Part shown: positions 52,119-62,823 of the stretch, piece by piece | Layout: every line of letters starts with the position of its first letter | Position numbering within the stretch: position 1 is the first letter of the stretch | NCBI GenBank assembly: GCA_013036995.1 | Contig: JAAOXG010000001.1 | Span: forward strand, 1-64,000 | DNA length: 64,000 nucleotides | From: Lacrimispora defluvii | GTDB lineage: Bacteria; Bacillota; Clostridia; Lachnospirales; Lachnospiraceae | Direction: 5' to 3' | The notes under the pieces: generated by a model | The model's database searches: none | What the model saw: only the letters and a program-made list of their open reading frames with translations | Told to the model about the DNA's origin: nothing | Program-made: the position numbers and the translations under genes

Positions 52119-54989
52119 ATGGAACGCGATGACGATATTGAAAAGATTTCAAAGGAATTAGAGGATATTCTAAAGATGACATCAGATGAAAAAAAAGATA
52201 AAACACTGGACATCCGGGAAGGGAAAAAAACGGATGAGAAACAGGATACAGGTTATTTGGGGGACGGGGGAGAAGAACAACCGGATTATGAATCCATGCC
52301 TGTCATAAGGCTGGAGGTTCCGGTTGAAGGAATGGAAGAACTTTATGATTTTGATGATTCCAATGAAGACAGTGAATATTATCCCGTTGACGAATATGTA
52401 AACACAGAGGAAGACGGGGGGGAAGAAATGAAGGACGAAGAACCATTGGAAGAAGAGCACCAGGAAGTCTTTCGCACCTTTCGGAAGAAAGAGCATAGAA
52501 GCGGAAGTCTGGTAAAGGACTCAGATGGTCTGATTGCCGCCTTTTTTGTGCCTGTGATTATCATGATCATTATATTTGCCCAGAGAGGGATCTTTCCCTT
52601 TGGAGAAGAAAGCTTTTTAAGAACGGATATGTATCATCAGTATGCGCCTTTTTTCTCTGAGTTCCAGTATAAGCTGACCCATGGTGGCAGCCTGTTATAC
52701 AGCTGGGATATTGGTATGGGAGTTAATTTTGCAGCTCTTTATTCCTATTATCTGGCAAGCCCCTTAAACTGGCTGATTGTTCTCTGCCCGAAAAAATTTA
52801 TCATTGAATTCATGACCTATATGATTGTGGTAAAGATTGGATTAAGCGGTCTTGCTTTTTCCTGGTATCTGCGCAGGCATTTTAAGACAGTTGATTTTGG
52901 AATCGCTTTCTTTGGGATTTTTTATGCATTATCCGGGTATATGGCAGCGTATAGCTGGAATATTATGTGGCTGGACTGTATTCTTTTGTTCCCGCTTATT
53001 ATGCTTGGCTTAGAAAAACTGGTTCAGGAAAAGAAATGCATTCTTTACTGCATTACACTTGGGTTATCAATTTTATCGAATTATTACATATCGATTATGA
53101 TATGTATTTTTATGGTCTTCTATTTCCTGGCACTTCTGATTCTGGAAGGAAGAAAATCTTGGAAAGAGGTTCTGATAAACGGGGTTCATTTTGCAGTGTA
53201 TTCACTTCTTGCAGGTGGATTGGCTGCAGTAGTACTGCTGCCTGAAATCTATGCCATGAAGATGACAGCGTCTGGAGATATTAACTTTCCCCAGACATTC
53301 AGCTCCTATTTTTCCATCTTTGATATGATTGCGAGACATTTGCCTGCAGTGGAAACAGAAATCGGACTGGATCACTGGCCGAATATTTACTGCGGTGTGG
53401 CAATTCTTATATTTTTCCTTTTGTATCTTGGGTGCAGGAAGATCCGGCAGAGGGATAAGATTGTCATGTGCTCCCTTTTATTGTTTTTTTATGCCAGCTT
53501 CTCCATTAATGTACTTAATTTTATCTGGCATGGATTTCACTATCCAAACAGCCTTCCCTGCAGGCAGTCCTTTATCTATATTTTTCTTATACTGACAGCA
53601 GGATATCACGCTTATATCTATTTGCATGAGATACCATGGAAACATGTTGTAACAGCCTTTTTCGCCACTGTAATCTTTGTGATTATGGCTCAGAAACTGA
53701 TTACTGACGATGCCTTCCATTTTTCTATTTTCTATGTTGCCATTATTTTTCTGGCAGTTTATACAGGCCTGATCAGCCTTTATCAGAGAGGAATCAACCG
53801 GAATGTGCTTGTTTTGCTGGCTCTTGGAGTGGTAGCTTTAGAGGCAGCAGTCAATACTACAGTTACAAGTATTACAACTACAAGCCGTACAAGCTATGTA
53901 AAAGATAATAAGGCCTCCATTGATTTAACAGAAAGTCTGCTGCCTAACCCGGATTTTTACAGGGTGGAAAAGGTCACTAGAAAAACCAAGAACGACGGTG
54001 CATGGATGAATTTTCCATCGGTTTCTCTGTTTTCGTCCACTGCCAATGCGGATCTGTCTAAATTTTTCAAAAAGCTTGGCTGCGAAAGTTCAACCAATGC
54101 TTACAGCATTACAGGCAGCACTCCTTTGGTAGACGCGCTTTTTGGTGTGAAATACGCTCTGTACTCAGAAGAGATGGGAGAAAATGAAATATCCTCTCTT
54201 GTTTCGGTTCAGGATGACATGCAGCTGTGGAAGAATAATTATGCACTCTCATTAGGCTTTATGATGCCATATGATGTGGAAAATAACTGGCAGCTGGAGC
54301 TGACCAATCCTGCTGAGGTTCAAAATGATTTATCAGTGGTATTGGGTGCAAGTCCGGTGCTTTCAGAAGTACCCAGTGAAGTAAAAGGAAAGAGCTTTAC
54401 ATTCACACCTGATACAGATGGTGATTACTATGTTTTTGTCAGCAATAAGAAGGTTGAAAAAGTCGCTGCACTTCTGGGAGAAAAGACAAAAAACTTTGAT
54501 AATGTAAGCCGTGGATATCTACTGGAACTTGGCTATTTAAAATCAGGAGAAGAAGTTACACTTCGAAATGATGACAATGATCAGGATTTAATAGCAAGTG
54601 CTTACCGTTTTGATCCCAAAGGCCTGGAATCTGTATATCAGGTGTTAAATAAAAATTCCCTTAAGCTGACAAAGTGGACCGATACCCAGATTAAGGGAAC
54701 GGTTGATGCTGAAAAGGCAGGACTTTTGTATTTAAGCATTCCTTTTGACAAGGGCTGGTCTGTAAAGATAGACGGGAAGGAAGCAGAGCCCTATAAGATC
54801 TTTGATACGTTTTTAAGCGTCCATATGACTGCAGGAACTCATGAAGTTTCCCTTGAATATGTGCCGGAGGGCTTAAAAGCCGGAGGAATGATTACCGGAG
54901 GAAGTATCCTGATACTTCTGGTGCTGACAGGCCTGGCAGCAGGAAAGAACAAAAAACGCAAACCCATGCGGACTCATACAACTAACTAA
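52119..54989 (+). CDS. YfhO family GT-C-type membrane protein with acidic extension
   Basis: A 956-residue protein. Residues ~1-130 are a very acidic, probably disordered cytoplasmic extension. Thirteen or so membrane segments follow from ~137; the first outer loop [48 protein letters not shown] is spread over the YfhO hallmark with the acidic residue expected for GT-C enzymes. A C-terminal beta-rich extracellular part (~600-920) and a last membrane segment end in KNKKRK. In Bacillus, YfhO glycosylates lipoteichoic acid. Coupled to gtrA, so a sugar-lipid path is likely. Confidence 0.87.
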   Translation: MERDDDIEKISKELEDILKMTSDEKKDKTLDIREGKKTDEKQDTGYLGDGGEEQPDYESMPVIRLEVPVEGMEELYDFDDSNEDSEYYPVDEYVNTEEDGGEEMKDEEPLEEEHQEVFRTFRKKEHRSGSLVKDSDGLIAAFFVPVIIMIIIFAQRGIFPFGEESFLRTDMYHQYAPFFSEFQYKLTHGGSLLYSWDIGMGVNFAALYSYYLASPLNWLIVLCPKKFIIEFMTYMIVVKIGLSGLAFSWYLRRHFKTVDFGIAFFGIFYALSGYMAAYSWNIMWLDCILLFPLIMLGLEKLVQEKKCILYCITLGLSILSNYYISIMICIFMVFYFLALLILEGRKSWKEVLINGVHFAVYSLLAGGLAAVVLLPEIYAMKMTASGDINFPQTFSSYFSIFDMIARHLPAVETEIGLDHWPNIYCGVAILIFFLLYLGCRKIRQRDKIVMCSLLLFFYASFSINVLNFIWHGFHYPNSLPCRQSFIYIFLILTAGYHAYIYLHEIPWKHVVTAFFATVIFVIMAQKLITDDAFHFSIFYVAIIFLAVYTGLISLYQRGINRNVLVLLALGVVALEAAVNTTVTSITTTSRTSYVKDNKASIDLTESLLPNPDFYRVEKVTRKTKNDGAWMNFPSVSLFSSTANADLSKFFKKLGCESSTNAYSITGSTPLVDALFGVKYALYSEEMGENEISSLVSVQDDMQLWKNNYALSLGFMMPYDVENNWQLELTNPAEVQNDLSVVLGASPVLSEVPSEVKGKSFTFTPDTDGDYYVFVSNKKVEKVAALLGEKTKNFDNVSRGYLLELGYLKSGEEVTLRNDDNDQDLIASAYRFDPKGLESVYQVLNKNSLKLTKWTDTQIKGTVDAEKAGLLYLSIPFDKGWSVKIDGKEAEPYKIFDTFLSVHMTAGTHEVSLEYVPEGLKAGGMITGGSILILLVLTGLAAGKNKKRKPMRTHTTN

Positions 54990-55008
54990 GGAAAGAGGAG
55001 AACTAATT

Positions 55009-56382
55009 ATGAAATTATGGGGCGGTCGCTTCACCAAGGAAACCAATCAGCTGGTTCACAATTTTAACGCATCCCTGTCTTTTGACCAGAAGTTTTATCA
55101 TCAGGACATTGAGGGAAGCATTGCCCACGTTACAATGCTGGCAAAACAGGGTATCATCAGTGAAGAGGACCGGGATAAAATTATCCATGGTCTGAAAGGA
55201 ATCTGTGCCGATTTAGAAAGTGGAGTCCTTACAATTACAGCTGAGCATGAAGATATCCACTCCTTTGTGGAAGCAAATTTAACGGAACGGATCGGAGAAG
55301 CGGGAAAGCGGCTCCATACGGGAAGAAGCAGAAATGATCAGGTGGCTCTGGATATGAAACTGTACACCAGAGATGAAATCGATGAACTTACCGCTCTTGT
55401 AAAGGGGCTTTTAAAGGAACTTCTGGCTTTAATGGAGAAAAATCTGGATACCTATATGCCTGGATTTACCCATTTGCAGAAAGCCCAGCCAATTACCCTG
55501 GCTCATCATGCAGGTGCATATTATGAGATGTTTGACCGGGACTATTCCCGCCTTTTGGATATCAGAAAGAGAATGAACTACTGTCCGCTGGGATCCGGAG
55601 CTTTGGCAGGAACCACCTATCCACTGGACCGTGAATACACCGCAGAGCTTCTTGGTTTTGATGGACCTACCTTAAACAGCATGGACTCTGTTGCAGACAG
55701 AGATTACTTAATTGAACTTTTAAGTGCCTTATCAACCATCTCCATGCATTTAAGCAGGTTCTGTGAGGAAATTATTATATGGAATACCAATGAGTACCGT
55801 TTTGTTGAAATTGATGATTCCTACAGTACGGGAAGCAGCATTATGCCTCAGAAAAAGAATCCGGATATTGCAGAGCTGATCAGAGGAAAGACAGGACGGG
55901 TTTATGGAGCGCTTATTTCCATTCTGACTACCATGAAGGGAATTCCTCTTGCTTATAATAAGGATATGCAGGAGGATAAGGAGCTGACTTTTGATGCGAT
56001 TGATACAGTAAAAGGCTGCCTGGCTCTTTTTACAGGAATGATTTCCTCCATGTCCTTCCGTAAGGATGTGATGGAGGTCAGTGCAAAGAACGGTTTTACC
56101 AACGCTACCGATGCCGCAGATTATCTGGTAAACCACGGAGTTCCTTTCCGTGATGCCCATGGAATTGTGGGTCAGCTGGTTCTTTTCTGCATAGAGAAAG
56201 GAATCGCATTGGATGATATGACTCTGGAAGAATACAAAGCCATCAGCCCTGTTTTTGAAGAGGATATTTACGATGCAATCAGCTTAAAGACCTGTGTGGA
56301 AAAGAGAATGACTATCGGAGCTCCAGGCCAGGAGGCAATGAAAAAGGTAATAGAAATTTACAAAAAGAAAATAGAAGAATAA
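55009..56382 (+). CDS. argH: argininosuccinate lyase
   Basis: A 457-residue fumarase-superfamily enzyme, last step of arginine synthesis. Start block [53 protein letters not shown] region, and the signature [17 protein letters not shown] with the catalytic serines at 276-277. AAAGAGGAG precedes the ATG, 19 bases after the YfhO stop. argG is not adjacent. Confidence 0.97.
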   Translation: MKLWGGRFTKETNQLVHNFNASLSFDQKFYHQDIEGSIAHVTMLAKQGIISEEDRDKIIHGLKGICADLESGVLTITAEHEDIHSFVEANLTERIGEAGKRLHTGRSRNDQVALDMKLYTRDEIDELTALVKGLLKELLALMEKNLDTYMPGFTHLQKAQPITLAHHAGAYYEMFDRDYSRLLDIRKRMNYCPLGSGALAGTTYPLDREYTAELLGFDGPTLNSMDSVADRDYLIELLSALSTISMHLSRFCEEIIIWNTNEYRFVEIDDSYSTGSSIMPQKKNPDIAELIRGKTGRVYGALISILTTMKGIPLAYNKDMQEDKELTFDAIDTVKGCLALFTGMISSMSFRKDVMEVSAKNGFTNATDAADYLVNHGVPFRDAHGIVGQLVLFCIEKGIALDDMTLEEYKAISPVFEEDIYDAISLKTCVEKRMTIGAPGQEAMKKVIEIYKKKIEE

Positions 56383-56391
56383 AAACAGACC

Positions 56392-56423
56392 AAGACCCGT
56401 GTACGTTATACGGGTCTTTTTTT
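56392..56423 (+). terminator. terminator of argH
   Basis: AAGACCCGT pairs with ACGGGTCTT, then a T-run to 56423. Confidence 0.9.
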
Positions 56424-56548
56424 ATATGAAATGTCAAACTGAACTGCAAAAAAACAGAAACAATGTAAATGTTTAATAAAGAAACAGGGATAGAATGTAA
56501 ATAAGATGTTAAAATAATACTAGGATTCGCAAATATTTACCGTGGTTT

Positions 56549-56567
56549 TATCACTTTTTGTGTGATA
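56549..56567 (+). promoter_or_regulatory. palindrome upstream of the TRAP operon, possible operator
   Basis: TATCAC-N7-GTGATA, about 80 bases before dctP. It may be a regulator site or a small hairpin. The protein that would bind is unknown. Confidence 0.35.
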
Positions 56568-56645
56568 GAATGATTTCGCTGGGGGAAACATAAGGAAATA
56601 ATAAGGTTTTCAACTGGCAAGGAAATTATAAGGAGGGGTTATATC

Positions 56646-57746
56646 ATGAAAAAAAGAGGACTGAGTGCTCTGATGTTAGCTGCAATTGCAGCCTTATCAT
56701 TAACAGCATGCGGCGGTACTGCAAAAAATAATACCGCGACTGAGACAACCACTGCAGCAGCTACAACAACTGCAGCAGCAGGAGAGACAACCAAGGGGGG
56801 AGAATCCAAAGAAGCTTCTTCCACAGATCCACAGGTTACACTTGTATATGCAGAAGTAAATCCGTTAGACACAATCGTAGGTAAAACTGATCAGGCGTTT
56901 AAAGAAAAGGTTGAAGAATTGTCAGGCGGATCTATTAAAATTGATTTACAGGCAAGCGGTGTACTGGGAGCAGAAAACGATGTTCTTGATAACATGCTTG
57001 GCGGCGGCGGAACCATTGATATGTCACGTATCTCTGCGTTCGCTCTTACCAGCTATGGTGCAAACAAGTCAAAACTGTTATCCATTCCTTACACATTTGC
57101 AGGTCGTGATCATTACTGGAAATTCGTAAAAAGTGATCTTGCTCCAGAGTTTTTAATGGAGCCGCATGATATTGGATTAGGAGTAAGAGGTTTATTCTAT
57201 GGTGAAGAGGGCTTCCGTCATTTCTTCTCCAAGAAACCAATTAACAGCATTGATGATATTAAAGGTTTAAAAATCCGCGTTTCCAGTGATCCTGTTATGA
57301 CAGGTATGGTTAGTGCTTTAGGTGCAAATGCAACCGTAGTAAGCATGAATGAACTTTATTCCGCTCTTCAGACCGGTGTGGTTGATGCTGCTGAACAGCC
57401 AATTGCCAACTACAAAGGAAATGCATTCCAGGAAGTTGCTCCAAATTTAATTCTTGACGGACATACACTTGGTGCCATTCAGGTTATTATCACAGATGCT
57501 TCTTGGGATAAATTAACTGAGAATCAGCAGAAAGCCATGACTGAGGCTGCCAAGTATGCTTCTGAATTCAACCAGAAACTTTCTCAGGATAATGAGAAAG
57601 AAGTATTAGATGGTTTAAAAGCTGCTGGTGTAAATGTAGTTGAAGTAAAAGACATTACACCATGGCAGGAAGCCTGCAAGGATGTAATTGCTGAAAACAC
57701 AAAGGAAAATGCAGATTTATATCAGAAAATTCTTGATATGAAATAA
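56646..57746 (+). CDS. dctP: TRAP transporter substrate-binding lipoprotein (DctP)
   Basis: A 366-residue DctP-family binding protein. Lipobox LTAC (Cys22), then a Thr/Ala-rich spacer (~25-58), then the binding domain with YAEVNPLDTIVGKTDQAFKEKVEEL, GLKIRVSSDPVMTGMVSALGA (substrate-carboxylate arginine in KIRVS) and ELYSALQTGVVDAAEQP. It captures an organic acid, often a C4-dicarboxylate or sugar acid, outside the cell. AAGGAGGGG precedes the ATG. Confidence 0.93.
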   Translation: MKKRGLSALMLAAIAALSLTACGGTAKNNTATETTTAAATTTAAAGETTKGGESKEASSTDPQVTLVYAEVNPLDTIVGKTDQAFKEKVEELSGGSIKIDLQASGVLGAENDVLDNMLGGGGTIDMSRISAFALTSYGANKSKLLSIPYTFAGRDHYWKFVKSDLAPEFLMEPHDIGLGVRGLFYGEEGFRHFFSKKPINSIDDIKGLKIRVSSDPVMTGMVSALGANATVVSMNELYSALQTGVVDAAEQPIANYKGNAFQEVAPNLILDGHTLGAIQVIITDASWDKLTENQQKAMTEAAKYASEFNQKLSQDNEKEVLDGLKAAGVNVVEVKDITPWQEACKDVIAENTKENADLYQKILDMK

Positions 57747-57812
57747 TCAGTGTTGACAAGTGGGGCGCAGAAATCAGTTTTCTGTGCCCTCACTATTAGA
57801 AAGGGGTTCTTT

Positions 57813-58337
57813 ATGCCAGAAATTTTCAAAACAATTGACAAGATAAAACCGGCTTATGATATTGTTTATAAGATTGTTTTGTTTATATGTAAGATACTTT
57901 TGATCGGAGATGTTTTAATAACCACTATGTCGGTGGCTGGAAGATATATCTCCTTTATCCCCGATCCAGCGTGGAGCGAAGAAGTGGTTTTAACCTTTAT
58001 GTGCTACATGGCGGTATTATCTGCAGCTCTTGCCATTCGGAGAGGTTCTCATATCCGTATGACTGCACTGGATTCTTATCTGCCAAAAAATCTGATCAAG
58101 GTTCTTGACATTCTGGCAGATGTATCCATTCTCATACTTGCATTTATCATGCTGACTGTAGGCTGGAAATATGCTCATGGTATTGGAGCAAAAGGATTTT
58201 ATACCAGTATGCCAAAGCTTTCCAGATTCTGGATGTACTTCCCGGTTCCGCTGGCTGGCGGTGCAATGCTTGTTTTTGAGCTGGAAGCATTATACAATGA
58301 TATCAAACGTCTTTTTGAAAAGGAGGAAAATCGATAA
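57813..58337 (+). CDS. dctQ: TRAP transporter small permease (DctQ)
   Basis: A 174-residue protein with four membrane segments and the DctQ pattern WSEEVVLTFMCYMAVLSAALAIRRGSHIR. ATG 57813 lies after AAAGGGG; the longer frame from 57750 has no ribosome site. Its stop overlaps the dctM start (TAATG). Confidence 0.92.
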   Translation: MPEIFKTIDKIKPAYDIVYKIVLFICKILLIGDVLITTMSVAGRYISFIPDPAWSEEVVLTFMCYMAVLSAALAIRRGSHIRMTALDSYLPKNLIKVLDILADVSILILAFIMLTVGWKYAHGIGAKGFYTSMPKLSRFWMYFPVPLAGGAMLVFELEALYNDIKRLFEKEENR

Positions 58338-59629
58338 TGGGCGGCAATATAGCAATCCTGGTCTTACTGGGAAGTTTCTTTCTTATGGTTTTCCTTCGGT
58401 TTCCAATTGCTTACGCAGTGGCGTTATCGGCAGTACTTTGTCTGCTTTCCCAGGGAAGCAGTCTGGCAGTTATCTGTCAGCAGATGGTAAAGGGAATCAG
58501 TTCGTTCAGCCTGATGGCTGTACCGTTTTTCATCACCATGGGTGTTCTCATGGGATCCGGTGGTATTTCTGAAAAACTGATTGCACTTGCCAATGCATGT
58601 GTTGGCTGGATGCGCGGCGGCATGGCTATGGTAAATATCGTTGCATCTTATTTCTTTGGTGGTATTTCTGGTTCAGCTGCTGCTGATACAGCTTCACTTG
58701 GTTCTATCCTTATCCCAATGATGGTGGATCAGGGCTATGATGATGATTTCTCAACAGCCGTTACCATAACCTCTTCCTGTGAGGGTCTGTTAGTTCCTCC
58801 AAGCCATAATATGGTAATTTATGCAACTACTGCAGGCGGAATCTCTGTTGGCAGCCTCTTCCTTGCCGGATATGTACCAGGCGCCATACTGGCAATCTCT
58901 CTGATGGTTGGTTCCTATATTATTTCTGTAAAAAGAAATTATCCAAAGGGAGATAAGTTCAGCATCAAGAATCTGGTAAGACAGCTGGGAATTTCATTCT
59001 GGGCTCTTGCAGCTGTATTGATTGTGGTATTCGGAGTAGTAGGCGGTGTATTTACTGCTACAGAATCTGCAGCTATCGCTGTTATTTACAGTCTGATCGT
59101 AAGTGTCTTTATTTACAAAGGTCTGGACTGGAAAGGTGTTTGGAACGTAATGGGAGATTGTGTCAATACACTTGCCATTGTTCTTATCCTTATTTCAACC
59201 TCCAACGTATTTGGATATTGTCTTACATCACTCCATGTACCGGATATGGCAGCACATGCAATTACCGGAATTACTTCGAATCCGATTATTCTTGCTCTGC
59301 TTTTAAACCTGATTCTTCTGATCCTTGGATGTATCATGGATATGTCACCAATTATTTTGATTGCAACCCCTATTTTACTTCCCATTGCAACCTCTATTGG
59401 TATCGATCCGGTTCAGTTCGGAATCATTATGGTACTTAACTGTGGTATCGGACTTTTAACACCGCCAGTTGGTGCGGTATTGTTTATCGGTTCGGCGGTA
59501 GCAAAGATCCCAATGGAAAAGGTGGTAAAGGCAACACTTCCATTTTATCTTTGCATGATTGTCACACTTTTACTAATTACTTTTGTACCAGCAGCCAGTC
59601 TCTGGTTACCGTCCTTATTTGCAAAATGA
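58337..59629 (+). CDS. dctM: TRAP transporter large permease (DctM)
   Basis: A 430-residue membrane protein of about 12 segments forming the sodium-driven channel. Typical stretches are FGGISGSAAADTASLGSILIPMM and GLLTPPVGAVLFIGSAVAKIP. With DctP and DctQ the importer is complete. The hairpin after it may end the operon. Confidence 0.94.
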   Translation: MGGNIAILVLLGSFFLMVFLRFPIAYAVALSAVLCLLSQGSSLAVICQQMVKGISSFSLMAVPFFITMGVLMGSGGISEKLIALANACVGWMRGGMAMVNIVASYFFGGISGSAAADTASLGSILIPMMVDQGYDDDFSTAVTITSSCEGLLVPPSHNMVIYATTAGGISVGSLFLAGYVPGAILAISLMVGSYIISVKRNYPKGDKFSIKNLVRQLGISFWALAAVLIVVFGVVGGVFTATESAAIAVIYSLIVSVFIYKGLDWKGVWNVMGDCVNTLAIVLILISTSNVFGYCLTSLHVPDMAAHAITGITSNPIILALLLNLILLILGCIMDMSPIILIATPILLPIATSIGIDPVQFGIIMVLNCGIGLLTPPVGAVLFIGSAVAKIPMEKVVKATLPFYLCMIVTLLLITFVPAASLWLPSLFAK

Positions 59630-59640
59630 TGAGTACGTTT

Positions 59641-59675
59641 GAAATCAGGCATTGTAATTTTCAATGCCTGATTTC
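59641..59675 (+). other. perfect 14-bp hairpin after dctM
   Basis: GAAATCAGGCATTG pairs with CAATGCCTGATTTC, loop of 7. Followed by TGTTATGG, so only a poor U-tract. Confidence 0.7.
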
Positions 59676-59696
59676 TGTTATGGGAGGAGATGAATT

Positions 59697-60164
59697 ATGA
59701 AATACGAGTATACGTACAGAAATACAGGCATGGATATCTGGCAGCTGTCCATGTACTATATTTATGGGTCAATGGTAGGCATGTGCAACCTGATTTTTAC
59801 TGCTGCAATTCTTACACTTACCATAGTCAGATGGGAAACTTCGGGGAATTTCTTCCGGATTTGTGCAGTGTTAGGCTGCTGTCTTTTTCCGATTATTCAG
59901 CCTCTTGCAGTTTATGGTAAGGCAAAGAAACAGTCGTCAGCCAGTCAGGACATCAAGATCCGGTTTGATGACACGGGAATACATGTGGGACAGGGAGAGG
60001 GAAAGCAGGATATAAGCTGGAACAAAATCAAAAGAATTGCGAAAAAGCCTTCCATGATACTGGTGTTTTTAAATTCCACACATGGATTTGTTCTGCCCAA
60101 CCGCATATTAAAGGAAGAGAAAAATGACTTCTATGCCTTTCTCTCTTCCAAGATGAAGAAATGA
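59697..60164 (+). CDS. YcxB-like membrane protein
   Basis: A 155-residue protein with a short N-terminal part, two membrane segments (~22-45 and ~52-72) and a C-terminal cytoplasmic domain (IKIRFDDTGIHVGQGEGKQDISWNKIKRI..PSMILVFLN) matching the YcxB-like pattern, a PH-like fold of unknown role. GGGAGGAG precedes the ATG. It is convergent with sdaAA. Confidence 0.78.
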   Translation: MKYEYTYRNTGMDIWQLSMYYIYGSMVGMCNLIFTAAILTLTIVRWETSGNFFRICAVLGCCLFPIIQPLAVYGKAKKQSSASQDIKIRFDDTGIHVGQGEGKQDISWNKIKRIAKKPSMILVFLNSTHGFVLPNRILKEEKNDFYAFLSSKMKK

Positions 60165-60186
60165 TATCAGATATAAAGTTGTAAGA

Positions 60187-61086
60187 TCATTCTCCGCTGC
60201 AGGCTTCCGGACCAAAAATCTGTCTGCACAGGCGACAGCCGGTAGGTGTGGCAGCAAGCCCTCCTTCGGCTGTTTCTTTTAAAGAGGTGGACATGAGCTG
60301 CCCTACCTGTCTCATGGCGAGAATTACTTCATCTGCAGGAATCACGCTTTTGATCCCTGCGCAGGCAAGCTCGGATGCTGTAAAGGCATTGGCCACACCC
60401 ATGGCATTTCGTTTGATGCAGGGAACTTCCACCAGTCCTGCAACGGGATCACAGACAAGCCCCATGGTGTTTTTTAACGCAATGGCACAGCTGTCGGATA
60501 CCATCTGGGGTGTACCGTCAAAAATCTCTGTCAGAGCAGCGGCAGCCATGGCAGAAGCGGAACCAACCTCAGCCTGGCAGCCGCCTTCCGCTCCGGCAAT
60601 GCTGGCGCATTTGGCAATGACCATACCTATGGCAGAAGCGGTAAACAAAGACATGACAATGTCATGCTTTGGGAGATCGTATTCATCCATAACTGAGATC
60701 AGGGCTGCGGGGATTACCCCACAGGATCCGGCAGTTGGAGCAGCAACAATTTTTCCCATGCAGGAATTAAATTCCGTAACAGCCAGTGCCATGCTGATGG
60801 CATTGCCAAGAAGATGACCGTAGTGGTTTTTTCCCTCCTCTACGGCTTTTTTTAATTTTGCAGCAGAACCTCCGGAAAGACCGCTGGGAGATCGGAGGGT
60901 TTCATCCAGTCCGCTTATTACAGACTGGCGCATCACGTCAAAACTGCTTTCCATGGTTGCATAGACTTCTTCTATGGTTGATTCCATATCTCCGGCCTGC
61001 TGCTCCAAAACGATTTCAGAAATTTTTTTGTGGCTGGAAGCAGCGGCCTCAACCAGCTCTTCCACCGTATTATATTTTAGTCTCAT
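60187..61086 (-). CDS. sdaAA: L-serine dehydratase, iron-sulfur type, alpha subunit
   Basis: A 299-residue [4Fe-4S] subunit converting serine to pyruvate and ammonia. Cysteines are placed as in the family: NSCMGKIVAAPTAGSCGVIPAAL, GAEGGCQAEVGSASAM and CDPVAGLVEVPCIKRNAMG. TGGAGA precedes the ATG. The beta subunit gene lies just upstream on the same strand. Confidence 0.95.
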   Translation of the reverse strand: MRLKYNTVEELVEAAASSHKKISEIVLEQQAGDMESTIEEVYATMESSFDVMRQSVISGLDETLRSPSGLSGGSAAKLKKAVEEGKNHYGHLLGNAISMALAVTEFNSCMGKIVAAPTAGSCGVIPAALISVMDEYDLPKHDIVMSLFTASAIGMVIAKCASIAGAEGGCQAEVGSASAMAAAALTEIFDGTPQMVSDSCAIALKNTMGLVCDPVAGLVEVPCIKRNAMGVANAFTASELACAGIKSVIPADEVILAMRQVGQLMSTSLKETAEGGLAATPTGCRLCRQIFGPEACSGE

Positions 61087-61111
61087 TGTATTCTCCAGTC
61101 GGTTGAATCTT

Positions 61112-61771
61112 TCAGCCCAGTTTTAAAAGAATGGTATTGTATACATGAGGAAGAAGCCTGATCTCAGACACTAAAGAAGGGTCCACATCGGAATCCATCT
61201 CAATTGTCATAATTGCAATTCCGCCTTTTTCCTGGCGGTTTAACCGGAAATTGCAGATGTTGGCGTTGCCGGCAGCAACCAGATTTGTGACCTGGGCGAT
61301 GATACCGGGAACATCCTGATGCATGACTATTAATGTGGTATTCTGGCCGGTAAAATATACTTCCATGTCGTTAATTTTGTTTATCACAATATTGCCGCCC
61401 CCAATGGAAGCACCCTGGACAGAAAGTGTAGCACCTCCCGATCCGGTAAGGGTCACTAAAGCTGTATTTGGATGGGCATTTTCAATGGTACCAGTATGAA
61501 TGCTAACGCAAATGCCCTGCATTTGAGCCGTTTCAAGGCTGGTACGGATTCCCGGATCCCAGGGATCATATTTTAAAATTCCGCCTACCATTGCTTTGTC
61601 AGTTCCATGGCCTTTGTAGGTTTTAGCAAAGGAACCGTGAAACAAAATATCCGCTTTTGCTACCGGTTCTCCAAGTAGGAGGGCAGCCGTTTTTCCAATG
61701 CGGGCGGCTCCGGCTGTATGGGAGCTGGAAGGTCCGATCATTACAGGCCCGACGATGTCAAATACATTCAT
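61112..61771 (-). CDS. sdaAB: L-serine dehydratase, iron-sulfur type, beta subunit
   Basis: A 219-residue subunit. It begins MNVFDIVGPVMIGPSSSHTAGAARIG, where the SSSHT block is the family mark, and ends with an ACT domain (~148-219; TLIVMHQDVPGIIAQVTNLVAAGNANICNF) that may sense serine. It lies 25 bases before sdaAA and 33 bases after hisJ. Confidence 0.95.
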   Translation of the reverse strand: MNVFDIVGPVMIGPSSSHTAGAARIGKTAALLLGEPVAKADILFHGSFAKTYKGHGTDKAMVGGILKYDPWDPGIRTSLETAQMQGICVSIHTGTIENAHPNTALVTLTGSGGATLSVQGASIGGGNIVINKINDMEVYFTGQNTTLIVMHQDVPGIIAQVTNLVAAGNANICNFRLNRQEKGGIAIMTIEMDSDVDPSLVSEIRLLPHVYNTILLKLG

Positions 61772-61804
61772 GATGGTTCTCCAATCCGTGTTGTCTTAGA
61801 TGTA

Positions 61805-62602
61805 TCACAGTGGCTTAAATTCCGGTTTTCTTCTTCTGAATTCCGAATAATAGGAAAAACCGCATTGTTTCAAAAGTTCTTTTGCAGTCTGAAAATCTGC
61901 ACCTAAATCTTCTGGTATATGGGCATCAGATCCCACCGTAATAATCTCACCGCCCAGCTCCCGGTAACGTTTAATAATATCTCCGGATGGATTAGACTGA
62001 CCGATTCCCTTTCTGTAACCTGCGGTGTTCAGTTCAATTCCTTTTCCCATTTCAATTACAGTCTTTAATATCTCATCAATGATATCCTGATATGCATGAT
62101 AGCTGTAATAAGCTGCTTTATTCGGACCATATCGGACGATGTAGTCGATATGTCCTGCAGTATCATAAGCGTCTTTTAGTTGTACGTTATCCAGTGTCGC
62201 CTCAAAATACTGAAGATATGCGTCTTCTTCCCGCCTGCCCTCAAAAAATTCGGGATAGGCAGCATCCCTGCGGTTAATGAAGTGAGTGGATCCGATTACA
62301 TAATCAAAATCATAGCGTTTCAGCAGCTGGTCATAGTACTGTTTTAAATGGGGCTGCAGTCCCAGTTCGATTCCGATTCGAAGGTCAATTCGTTCCTTGT
62401 ATTCTTCCCGAAGCTGACACATGGTGTTAAAATAAATTTCCGGGTCTAAGGTAAAATCGATGGGGGAATCTACGTCAAAGTCGTGGTGATCCGTCACACA
62501 TAGGGAATCCATATGAAGCGCAATGGCACGTTCAATCTGGTTTCTGACTGGTGTGGTGGAATCCCCTGAAAATTCTGTGTGAAAATGATAGTCTGGCAGC
62601 AT
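61805..62602 (-). CDS. hisJ: histidinol-phosphatase, PHP family (HisJ/HisK)
   Basis: A 265-residue PHP-domain phosphatase. Metal ligands are seen in YHFHTEFSGDS, VTDHHDFD, IGIELGLQP, YVIGSTHF and VGSDAHIPEDLG. It dephosphorylates histidinol phosphate; other PHP phosphoesterase roles remain possible because no his gene is near. ATG at 62602 follows AAGGAG by 6 bases; the longer frame to 62668 lacks a site. First gene of a minus-strand unit with sdaAB-sdaAA. Confidence 0.87.
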   Translation of the reverse strand: MLPDYHFHTEFSGDSTTPVRNQIERAIALHMDSLCVTDHHDFDVDSPIDFTLDPEIYFNTMCQLREEYKERIDLRIGIELGLQPHLKQYYDQLLKRYDFDYVIGSTHFINRRDAAYPEFFEGRREEDAYLQYFEATLDNVQLKDAYDTAGHIDYIVRYGPNKAAYYSYHAYQDIIDEILKTVIEMGKGIELNTAGYRKGIGQSNPSGDIIKRYRELGGEIITVGSDAHIPEDLGADFQTAKELLKQCGFSYYSEFRRRKPEFKPL

Positions 62603-62630
62603 AGGAGTCTCCTTTTCCAAAATTAAATTC

Positions 62631-62659
62631 ATTATAAACAAACATGACTGGAAATGCAA
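62631..62659 (-). promoter_or_regulatory. promoter of hisJ-sdaAB-sdaAA
   Basis: TTGCAT and TATAAT on the minus strand with a 17-base spacer. Confidence 0.65.
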
Positions 62660-62720
62660 TCTGCCCAACTGACTGTTTTACTCAAATTTAAACAGAATTT
62701 TACATAAATTTTAAAAACCA

Positions 62721-62750
62721 TTGATAAATGAAATCTTTCTATGGTATTAT
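62721..62750 (+). promoter_or_regulatory. promoter of the Na/Pi cotransporter gene
   Basis: TTGATA (62721-62726) and TATTAT (62745-62750), 18-base spacer. Confidence 0.55.
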
Positions 62751-62823
62751 TTTAAACGGCGCAGATAAATGCATGGTCAGATATCTGTAGTAAAAAATAC
62801 AAATTGGTTACAAGGAGGTAACG

